From: Bacteroidota bacterium
Lineage (GTDB): Bacteria > Bacteroidota > Bacteroidia > Chitinophagales > LD1
NCBI GenBank assembly: GCA_028288545.1
Contig: JAQBNQ010000305.1
Coordinates: 1-12,162, forward strand
Length of the DNA: 12,162 nt
Reading direction: 5' to 3'
In this document: one piece after another, positions 5,729-12,162 of the stretch
Numbering within the stretch: position 1 is the stretch's first letter
Layout: each line of letters opens with the position of its first letter
Translations under genes and position numbers: made by a program
The notes under the pieces: generated by a model
Seen by the model: the letters and a program-made list of their open reading frames with translations, nothing else
Databases searched by the model: none
What the model was told of the DNA's origin: nothing

Positions 5729-8700
5729 ATGAACTTAGAAGGATTATTGAAACGTTACTGCGAATTGAAGCAGGTAAAAGAAGTTGAAGAAGTACTGGCT
5801 ACCGGAGAGACTACAGCTGATATCCATCTGAAAGGCCTCACAGGTTCGCAGGATGCTTTTGTGGCTGCTGCTGTTTTTAAAGCGGCAGACTACAATCATT
5901 TTTTTATTCTGTCGGATAAAGAGGAAGCTGCGTATTTTCAAAACAACCTGAAGAGTCTTTTAGAGAATAAAGACATTTTCTTTTTCCCGGACTCTTTTAA
6001 ACGTCCGCAGGATTTTACGGAGGTGAACAACAACAACATTATGTTGCGCACCGAAACTGTAAACCGGTTAAGCAATCCAAATTCGCGGGCAGAAATAGCG
6101 GTTACCTATCCTGAAGCCTTATTAGAGAAAGTTGTAAGAGCATCTGAACTGCAACAGCAAACTCTGCGCGTTAAGGTGAACGAAAAACTGGAAGTGGATT
6201 TTGTAATTGACCTGTTGGTTGGCTTTGAATTTGAACGGGTGGATTTTGTTTATGAACCAGGGCAGTTTTCTATACGCGGCGACATTATTGATATCTTCTC
6301 ATATGGAAATGAATTTCCGTATCGTGTAGAGTTGTTTGGAGAGGAGATAGAATCTATCAGGACCTTTGATCCGTTAACCCAGCTTTCGGTTAAAAAAATT
6401 GCCAGTGTTACCATTGTGCCTAACATACAAACGCATTTCAGTAATGAGAAGAAGGCTTCGGTATTAGAGGTGTTTCCTCCTAATACTATTATCTGGATAA
6501 AGGATGGGGCCATGCTAATGGATGTACTGAACCTGGCTGTTGAAAAGGCGAAAAAGATTCAACCTGAAATAAAAAAGAATCGTTTAGAATATCCCAATCA
6601 CCCTTTACTGGAAGATGAAGCTGAAAATGTATTTCTCTCATCTGCCGATTTTATAAAGGGGATTGAGAAATTCCGGATGATTGAATTTGGCAGGCAATCG
6701 TTCTTTAAAACAGAAAATAAGATTGAATTCCATTCGCGCCCACAGCCCTCATTTAATAAGAACTTCGACTTGCTGATTAAGGACCTGCATAACAATAACG
6801 AAAAGGAATACACCAACCTGGTTTTTGCTGAGAATGTAAAACAGATAGAACGTTTCTACGCCATTTTTGAAGACCTGAAAGCAAAAGTAAGCTGGACACC
6901 GGTACACATTGGCATTCACCAGGGCTTTATTGACGATGATTTAAAAGTAGCCTGTTATACGGATCACCAGATATTTAACCGATATCACAAATACAATTTA
7001 AGGCAGGGCTTCTCACGCGATAAGGCGCTGATGATAAAAACCCTTCGCGAATTGAAGCCCGGCGATTTTGTAACACACATAGATCACGGAGTTGGAGTTT
7101 ATTCCGGGCTTGAAAAAATAGAAGTGGCGGGGCAGTTGCAGGAAACCGTTCGCTTGATATATGCGGGTAATGATATTTTATATGTGGGTATTCAGTCCTT
7201 GCATAAAATATCAAAATACGTTGGCAAAGAGGGCGAACCGCCTCGCGTAAACAAACTTGGTACCGAATCCTGGGCTAACCTGAAGAAGAAGACCAAGAAG
7301 AAAATTAAGGAGATAGCTTTCGATTTGATTCAACTTTATGCACGGCGTAAGGCTGCAAAGGGTTTTCAGTTTTCTAAAGATTCGTACCTGCAAAATGAGC
7401 TGGAGGCATCATTTATTTATGAAGACACGCCTGACCAGGCGAAGGCAACTGAGGATGCCAAGCGCGATATGGAAGCCATGTCCCCTATGGACAGGCTTAT
7501 TTGTGGCGACGTGGGTTTTGGAAAAACAGAGGTTGCGGTTCGTGCTGCTTTTAAGGCTGCTTGTGATGGAAAGCAGGTTGCCGTTTTAGTGCCCACCACA
7601 ATTCTTGCCCTGCAACATTATAAATCGTTTAAGGAACGTCTTGCCGATTTTCCCATTGAAATAGATTACCTCAATCGTTTCAAATCTGCTAAAGAGAAAA
7701 AAGAGACTTTAAAAAGATTGGAGGAGGGTAAAACGAATATCATCATAGGCACCCATGGCCTTGTAGGCAAAAGTGTAAAATTCAAAGACCTCGGTTTATT
7801 AGTAATAGATGAAGAACAGAAGTTTGGCGTAGGTGTAAAAGAGACCTTAAAAAACCTTCGTACCAATATCGACTCCCTAACTCTTACAGCTACTCCGATA
7901 CCAAGAACCCTCCAATTCAGCATGATGGGAGCGCGTGATCTTTCCATCATCAATACAGCGCCGCCAAATCGTCAACCTATCAATACAGAGGTCCACCCGC
8001 TAGATCCTGATATTATAAAGGAAGCCATAGAGTATGAGGTATATCGTGGTGGGCAGGTATTCTTTGTACATAACCGGGTAAAGGATATTATAGATGTGCA
8101 GGCAATGCTTAAGAAACTGGTGCCCAGTGTAGAGATAGGTGTGGCCCATGGACAAATGGAGGGCGATCATTTAGAAGAGGTGATCATGAAATTTATTAAC
8201 CGCGAATACGACGTGCTGCTGTGCACTAACATTATTGAAAGCGGTATTGATATTCCTAATGCAAATACGATTATCATCAATAACGCCCATCAGTTTGGCT
8301 TGAGTGATCTGCACCAGTTGCGTGGTAGGGTAGGCCGTAGCAATAAACACGCTTTCTGTTATCTGTTTTCGCCACCGGCAAGTACTTTAACCAACGAGGC
8401 CCGCCAGCGTTTAAAAACAATTGAAGAATTCAGTGAGCTGGGTAGCGGATTTAATATTGCCATGCGTGACATGGACATTCGCGGCGCCGGAAATCTTTTG
8501 GGTGGAGAGCAAAGCGGATTTATTGCCGAGATAGGTTACGATGTATATCATAAGATATTGGATGAGGCCATTCGGGAGTTGAAACAAACAGAGTTCAAAG
8601 ATCTATATAAAGAAGAACTTGAACGCGGCCAGGATTATGTGCGCGACTGTGCTATTGAAACAGATCTTGAAATGCTGATACCATCCGATTATGTTTCAAA

Positions 8701-9124
8701 TACTACGGAGAGAATGATCCTTTACCGCGACCTGAATGAACTGAAAGAAGAAGATGCGCTGAAGAAATTTGAAGAATCATTACACGATCGCTTCGGCCCC
8801 GTTCCACAGCAGGTGTTTGAGTTATTTGATGCCATGCGTTTAAAATGGGTAGCCACAAAATTGGGCATGGAGCAAATAATTTTAAAAGGCCGTCACCTGC
8901 GTTGCTACTTTGTTCAAAATCAGGAATCGAGTTTTTATGCCTCCACTACCTTTACTAAAATACTGGAATACGTTCAGCAAAACAGGCAGGGCTTATACCT
9001 GCGCGAAACAGAGAAATTCCTGGTGCTTAACTTTGATGGCGTAAAAAGTATGAAGGACGGTGAAGGCCGTTTAAAGGCTTTGAGTAATTATGTTCATGCC
9101 CCAAAGGCTGGGGTAAGCCAATAA
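5729..9124 (+). CDS. mfd: Transcription-repair coupling factor Mfd
   Basis: A 1131-residue ATP-dependent DNA translocase that removes stalled RNA polymerase at DNA lesions and recruits UvrA for nucleotide excision repair. The N-terminus is UvrB-like (about 1-350), with GLTGSQDAF (36-44) at the degenerate Walker A site and a PGQFSIRGDIIDIF segment. The RNA-polymerase-interacting domain begins near GDFVTHIDHGVGVYSG (445-460). Helicase motifs follow: GDVGFGKTE (593-601, Lys599), DEEQ (694-697), TATPIPRT (720-727) and QLRGRVGRS (863-871). The C-terminal TRCF domain runs from about 972 to 1075. Length is normal for Mfd (E. coli ~1148) and all motifs are intact. The start at 5729 is the first ATG in a typical N-terminus. 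It follows the toxin-antitoxin pair by 105 bases and probably has its own promoter. Confidence 0.98.
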   Translation: MNLEGLLKRYCELKQVKEVEEVLATGETTADIHLKGLTGSQDAFVAAAVFKAADYNHFFILSDKEEAAYFQNNLKSLLENKDIFFFPDSFKRPQDFTEVNNNNIMLRTETVNRLSNPNSRAEIAVTYPEALLEKVVRASELQQQTLRVKVNEKLEVDFVIDLLVGFEFERVDFVYEPGQFSIRGDIIDIFSYGNEFPYRVELFGEEIESIRTFDPLTQLSVKKIASVTIVPNIQTHFSNEKKASVLEVFPPNTIIWIKDGAMLMDVLNLAVEKAKKIQPEIKKNRLEYPNHPLLEDEAENVFLSSADFIKGIEKFRMIEFGRQSFFKTENKIEFHSRPQPSFNKNFDLLIKDLHNNNEKEYTNLVFAENVKQIERFYAIFEDLKAKVSWTPVHIGIHQGFIDDDLKVACYTDHQIFNRYHKYNLRQGFSRDKALMIKTLRELKPGDFVTHIDHGVGVYSGLEKIEVAGQLQETVRLIYAGNDILYVGIQSLHKISKYVGKEGEPPRVNKLGTESWANLKKKTKKKIKEIAFDLIQLYARRKAAKGFQFSKDSYLQNELEASFIYEDTPDQAKATEDAKRDMEAMSPMDRLICGDVGFGKTEVAVRAAFKAACDGKQVAVLVPTTILALQHYKSFKERLADFPIEIDYLNRFKSAKEKKETLKRLEEGKTNIIIGTHGLVGKSVKFKDLGLLVIDEEQKFGVGVKETLKNLRTNIDSLTLTATPIPRTLQFSMMGARDLSIINTAPPNRQPINTEVHPLDPDIIKEAIEYEVYRGGQVFFVHNRVKDIIDVQAMLKKLVPSVEIGVAHGQMEGDHLEEVIMKFINREYDVLLCTNIIESGIDIPNANTIIINNAHQFGLSDLHQLRGRVGRSNKHAFCYLFSPPASTLTNEARQRLKTIEEFSELGSGFNIAMRDMDIRGAGNLLGGEQSGFIAEIGYDVYHKILDEAIRELKQTEFKDLYKEELERGQDYVRDCAIETDLEMLIPSDYVSNTTERMILYRDLNELKEEDALKKFEESLHDRFGPVPQQVFELFDAMRLKWVATKLGMEQIILKGRHLRCYFVQNQESSFYASTTFTKILEYVQQNRQGLYLRETEKFLVLNFDGVKSMKDGEGRLKALSNYVHAPKAGVSQ

Positions 9125-9147
9125 AATAAAGAAATGCAGCCATACGG

Positions 9148-9286
9148 CAAGTTAAAGGGGGTAGTCACTTTTTCAATATAAAAATCTGCAAAACTGGCCA
9201 TCTTTTTCACGTAACTTGCTGATAATCAAATAAATAATAGATACATATTACAAAAAATAGGGGGTTATCACATTGCAAAAAGTGAC
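9148..9286. repeat. Nested inverted repeats in the mfd downstream region
   Basis: GTCACTTTTTCAAT (9164-9177) is inverted as ATTGCAAAAAGTGAC (9272-9286) with a one-base insertion. Inside it, GCAAGTTA (9148-9155) is inverted as TAACTTGC (9212-9219). The 9125-9367 stretch is AT-rich and holds no intact gene. The repeats could be the ends of a small decayed element, but no target duplication was seen and chance pairing of A/T-rich sequence is possible. Confidence 0.35.
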
Positions 9287-9415
9287 CCATTGAGCAGCTT
9301 TGAAAATGAGGAAATTGAAGGGGTTGAAAGCCTCCCAAAGTCGTTCCTTTAAGTGCCACATTTAGGTATGGATTTATATTCAAATGACTACCTTTCTTTC
9401 TCAAAACCTGCAAAC
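9215..9415 (+). pseudogene. Possible remnant of a BioF-like aminotransferase N-terminus
   Basis: One frame stays open from 9215 to a TAA at 9350-9352, reading LSSFENEEIEGVESLPKSFL just before the stop. It continues past the stop with HLGMDLYSNDYLSFSKP. The D-x-x-SNDYL pattern is the N-terminal signature of 8-amino-7-oxononanoate synthase and related alpha-oxoamine synthases, where it follows a short leader of this kind. No later part of such an enzyme is present. It is either a decayed fragment whose end is fused to the next small frame, or a chance match. Confidence 0.25.
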
Positions 9416-9709
9416 ATGCCAAAGTCCCCAACTCTTCAGCCGGCAATAGACCAACTTCTACTTCAAACGGAAGCTACCGGCAAACTCAAAAAAGATGAAC
9501 ATATAACAGGCAATGTGTTTCAATTAATCGAAACAGAGAAATCTCTTCGCCGTCAATACGCCGCTCTTTGTGCCTTATACTCAAAACCTGATGCTGTAAA
9601 TAATATGATTGGCAAAAGAGTAAGACAGACATGGAAGAACCGCACCGGAAAAGCCGTTTCCACAAAAGGCAAAACAACTCTGGCGAAGACTTATAAGCTG
9701 TTGTATTAG
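9368..9709 (+). CDS. Hypothetical small basic protein
   Basis: A protein of 113 residues from the ATG at 9368, or 97 from the ATG at 9416 (MPKSPTLQPAIDQLLLQTEA..). I do not recognise the family. It is largely helical in appearance, with a charged middle (ETEKSLRRQYAALCALYSKP) and a Lys/Arg-rich end (GKRVRQTWKNRTGKAVSTKG, then KTTLAKTYKLLY), suggesting nucleic-acid contact. The codons from 9416 on look coding. The bases before 9416 resemble a different protein (SNDYL motif), so the later start may be the true one. It ends 42 bases before the nuclease-like gene on the same strand, and the two could form a unit. Confidence 0.5.
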   Translation: MDLYSNDYLSFSKPANMPKSPTLQPAIDQLLLQTEATGKLKKDEHITGNVFQLIETEKSLRRQYAALCALYSKPDAVNNMIGKRVRQTWKNRTGKAVSTKGKTTLAKTYKLLY

Positions 9710-9751
9710 CATGCAATCAAACGTATATTTATACTTACCTTTAACAACTCC

Positions 9752-11284
9752 ATGAATAAGATCGTAAGAATACACGAAAAGATGCTTGATCATCTTTTGC
9801 AATTGCGCCAGGCCAATTCTAGTTTATACTTCGTTCCACGAAAAATAAATAATAAAAATAGATTAGAAAATGGTTATTGGTTCATTGGTAATGAAGAGTA
9901 TTTAATGGCTTCATTTTGGCATGGCACGGATTCGAAAGAAAAAGTACATAATATTAATTTTGTTGTGCTAAATAATAATTCGTCTGCCATTTCCCTTTCT
10001 GCACAAGACTCACTGGAAAAAGCGATTTTTTTAGAAAAGGTTGCAAAAAAAATTGGAGGGTTCAAGCGAAGCAATTCAAAAAATATATGGCACAAACAAT
10101 ATTCTGGCACTGACTATCTTAAAAATCTTGACAGCTTTATAAGAAATGTAAAACCTACGATTGATGATTTAATTGAAAAAGAACATCCAGAAGGAATTTA
10201 TTTGCTCAATCGTAAATTCTTTGACCACTATGGCAAAAGAGTAGTTGATCTACGAGAGAAACAAATCAAGTTTGGTGCAAAGAATAAAGTTTCAAGAATT
10301 TGTTGGAATACCGAAAAATGGAAACGTCCTTCAGGTTCTCAAGGTAAGTCAACCGCCTCTGAATCCTATGAACAGATTTACGGATACGGACATGAAGAAT
10401 GGTTGTTTGATAAATCAAAAGTTGTGGATGGGTATCATTATGCCTTTCTTGAACCATTACGTTTAATTTCTGACAAACATACCAATGAATCCTATAATGT
10501 ATCGTTTTTCACCATTAACAACTTGAACAAAAAATATTTTGTAGGTGAAATAAGAAATGTTGAGTGCATTACTAAAGAGGAGTCCCGAAGAGTATATGAA
10601 ATTTATAGAAAAAAGAGTTGGATTGATAACATGAAGACCGATGTTGAAAGAGTAGGTGCGGATTGGGAAACCTTTATTGCCATAAAACCCGAAACATTCT
10701 TAAATATTAAGTTTAAGTTTAAGGATGTTCATCGACCGGATGAACTGGTTGAAATATCAGAAATGGATACGAACATCACAACCAATCGCTTCAAGTTGTT
10801 ACCACAAAAATCGGATGTGCTTCTTGTGGTTGAAAGTGACGATGATGAGGATGAAGGGAACAGAAAGAACACCAAAACTAGAAAGAGGGTATTTAATTCA
10901 GAATGTGAATATGACCCCTATCACGACCAAATGCAGAATGCCATTTTTGATTTATTAAAACATTCAAAAAAATACAATTATAAGAAAGTTGCTATGGAGA
11001 AAGGCAGAGTGGATATAAAGGCAAAAACACAGGAAGGAATTTGGCATTACTTTGAACTTAAAACGGACAATCCCAAGTTGAGTATTAGACAGGCACTTGG
11101 CCAGATTATGGAATATGCGTACTACCCGGGAAGTGAAAGGGCAAAAAAACTTATTATCGTTGCCGATGAGGAGCCAGATGAAAACACAATGGAATATCTT
11201 GATTATATCAGGGGGAAATTCGATTTGCCGGTAACCTACAGGCACTTTAATTTGGAAACCCATGAGTTATCAGAAGACTATTAA
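9752..11284 (+). CDS. PD-(D/E)XK nuclease-like protein, candidate modification-dependent restriction enzyme
   Basis: A 510-residue protein, AT-richer than the mfd region. Its C-terminus (about 385-500) has the marks of a PD-(D/E)XK nuclease: a DPYHDQMQNAIFDLL helix, GRVDIKA with Asp421, FELK with Glu435 and Lys437, and a QALGQIMEYAYY helix carrying Gln451. A very acidic linker (ESDDDEDE, 361-368) followed by a basic stretch (371-379) precedes it. The middle (about 180-275) is rich in aromatics: CWNTEKW, RPSG, YGYGHEEWLFD and GYHYAFLEP. This reminds me of PUA/EVE-like readers of modified bases, but I cannot prove it. The N-terminal ~170 residues are unrecognised. No methyltransferase or specificity subunit is visible nearby, which fits a stand-alone type IV-like enzyme. 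Nuclease fold is fairly sure; biological role is inference. Confidence 0.72.
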   Translation: MNKIVRIHEKMLDHLLQLRQANSSLYFVPRKINNKNRLENGYWFIGNEEYLMASFWHGTDSKEKVHNINFVVLNNNSSAISLSAQDSLEKAIFLEKVAKKIGGFKRSNSKNIWHKQYSGTDYLKNLDSFIRNVKPTIDDLIEKEHPEGIYLLNRKFFDHYGKRVVDLREKQIKFGAKNKVSRICWNTEKWKRPSGSQGKSTASESYEQIYGYGHEEWLFDKSKVVDGYHYAFLEPLRLISDKHTNESYNVSFFTINNLNKKYFVGEIRNVECITKEESRRVYEIYRKKSWIDNMKTDVERVGADWETFIAIKPETFLNIKFKFKDVHRPDELVEISEMDTNITTNRFKLLPQKSDVLLVVESDDDEDEGNRKNTKTRKRVFNSECEYDPYHDQMQNAIFDLLKHSKKYNYKKVAMEKGRVDIKAKTQEGIWHYFELKTDNPKLSIRQALGQIMEYAYYPGSERAKKLIIVADEEPDENTMEYLDYIRGKFDLPVTYRHFNLETHELSEDY

Positions 11285-11513
11285 AAGCAAATTTTGGATT
11301 TAGGGCTTGTGCATGGGGTATTTAAGTCAGAGGCTTAAACCTTTCATATAAGCTTCCAAGTAATTCAGTGGAACACTCGCAACAATGACGACGTGAACGT
11401 TCAACTCGTCCTGCATCCTCTAAAAATTACCAGTTTTCTATAAGAGCAGTTAAGCGCAAATATGTTTGATTACTCATCCTGTTACATAAATGTTCTATTT
11501 TTAACTATCCCTT
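11285..11513. other. Non-coding gap with no recognised gene
   Basis: This lies between the convergent nuclease-like gene and the minus-strand unknown gene. Apart from the palindrome at 11387-11410, the only frame seen is a 29-codon minus-strand one (11327-11416, beginning MQDELNVHVVIVASV). Without a family match it is too short to call. No terminator with a T-run was found. Confidence 0.5.
11387..11410. repeat. 24 bp imperfect palindrome
   Basis: GACGACGTGAAC is followed at once by GTTCAACTCGTC, whose reverse complement matches at 10 of 12 positions around a GAACGTTC core. It could form a hairpin or bind a dimeric protein. It sits between the 3' ends of two convergent genes, where a bidirectional terminator would be expected, but no T-run follows on either strand. 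Confidence 0.5.
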
Positions 11514-12162
11514 TCATTTAGCAATTATTTTTTCATAAGTGTCTTCTTGTAGGTAATGTTTCGTAGTATACCTAATTGCCATTTTCATTTTGGGTCGCAA
11601 TACTGTTTTGATAGAAATTTCTGTTACATCGGTTAAAAGATCGCCATGTATCGTTTTGTATAAAACGCTTGCAACTAAATGAACCTCATCATTCAGTTTA
11701 TCAACTTTAATTGGTAGAGTGGGTAATTTGAATGTACCGGAAGGTAATAGGGAATTAAAATTTTTGACATTCGAACTTGTGGGGTCCATATATAAATTAT
11801 CCCTTAAAACTTCTTGATAATCTTTAGCTCTAAATAGAACCAGTAAGGGGCCAATTGCAACCTGATTGCCAACGTTCGTAACTTCCAAATTCAATCTTAC
11901 GTCAAGTGAGTTAGGAATATCAATGGCATCCCCCCAAACCGTTAAAAATGGCAGGTTACCAGATTCAATTAACCGGTCAAGCCTGATTTGTTTCATTTCA
12001 GTTCTTAACTCAATTGATAATCTATCCTTCACGTCAATTGAGCTATTAAAAGGTAATATCCAATTATCTTGAGGGGTATTGGACAACGTTTTTCTATCCG
12101 AGATAACCTCAAATAATTTTATGTTGTCTTTGTCAATCCAAATTAATCCAGATGGGTTTTTC
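11514..12162 (-). CDS. Protein of unknown function, 5' end outside the window
   Basis: The frame is open from the stop at 11514 to the right edge, giving 215 visible C-terminal residues. A TTG at 12086 has been a possible start, but the codons before it (..WIDKDNIKLFEVISDRKT..) are continuous and protein-like, so the gene very likely begins beyond 12162. I do not recognise the family. The sequence alternates hydrophobic and polar residues with few long helices (SLDVRLNLEVTNVGNQVAIG, then EVHLVASVLYKTIHGDLL), suggesting a mostly beta fold. No membrane segment appears in the visible part. The C-terminus is basic (RPKMKMAIRYTTKHY). It converges on the nuclease-like gene. Confidence 0.7.
   Translation of the reverse strand, partial: KNPSGLIWIDKDNIKLFEVISDRKTLSNTPQDNWILPFNSSIDVKDRLSIELRTEMKQIRLDRLIESGNLPFLTVWGDAIDIPNSLDVRLNLEVTNVGNQVAIGPLLVLFRAKDYQEVLRDNLYMDPTSSNVKNFNSLLPSGTFKLPTLPIKVDKLNDEVHLVASVLYKTIHGDLLTDVTEISIKTVLRPKMKMAIRYTTKHYLQEDTYEKIIAK

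Noticed and set aside
11327..11416. A 29-codon minus-strand frame starting MQDELNVHVVIVASV
   Set aside because: It is too short and unsupported, and part of it is the 24 bp palindrome, which makes protein-like readings on either strand likely by chance.

Overview
The window most likely comes from the chromosome of a member of the Bacteroidota (Bacteroidetes). It has moderately low G+C and mostly lacks Shine-Dalgarno sequences. Several gene starts are preceded by matches to the Bacteroidetes -7 box TAnnTTTG, and the toxin-antitoxin, hydroxylase and Mfd proteins have Bacteroidetes-like sequences. No rRNA, tRNA, CRISPR array or intact insertion sequence was found.

Layout. Bases 1-372 are non-coding and hold a repeat element: two direct copies of a ~140 bp unit, each containing a long-range palindrome, with near-perfect 21 bp inverted repeats at the outside. 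A minus-strand membrane-anchored endonuclease/exonuclease/phosphatase-fold protein follows (373-1443). Divergent from it is a two-gene plus-strand unit: a monoacylglycerol-lipase-like alpha/beta hydrolase and a YdcF/DUF218 membrane protein (1621-3099). Next come, on the minus strand, a small antitoxin-like gene and the frameshifted remains of its RelE/ParE-like toxin gene (3102-3654). A divergent plus-strand gene encodes an alkylglycerol-monooxygenase-like membrane hydroxylase (3744-5027). A second, intact RelE-type toxin-antitoxin pair follows (5098-5623), then a full-length mfd transcription-repair coupling factor (5729-9124).

The right third looks like accessory DNA. It has an AT-rich stretch with nested inverted repeats and a possible decayed BioF-like N-terminus (9125-9415), and a small unrecognised gene (up to 9709). 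A 510-residue protein with a PD-(D/E)XK nuclease-like C-terminus follows, a candidate modification-dependent restriction enzyme (9752-11284). Then come a non-coding gap with a 24 bp imperfect palindrome and a minus-strand gene of unknown function that runs off the right edge (11514-12162).

How the genes relate. The lipase-like, YdcF-like and hydroxylase proteins all suggest membrane or lipid work, but only the first two look co-transcribed. Mfd is a housekeeping gene, probably with its own promoter. The notable points are the two toxin-antitoxin modules flanking the hydroxylase gene, one of them with a broken toxin whose frame is restored by removing two single bases, and the nuclease-like protein standing without a recognisable methyltransferase.
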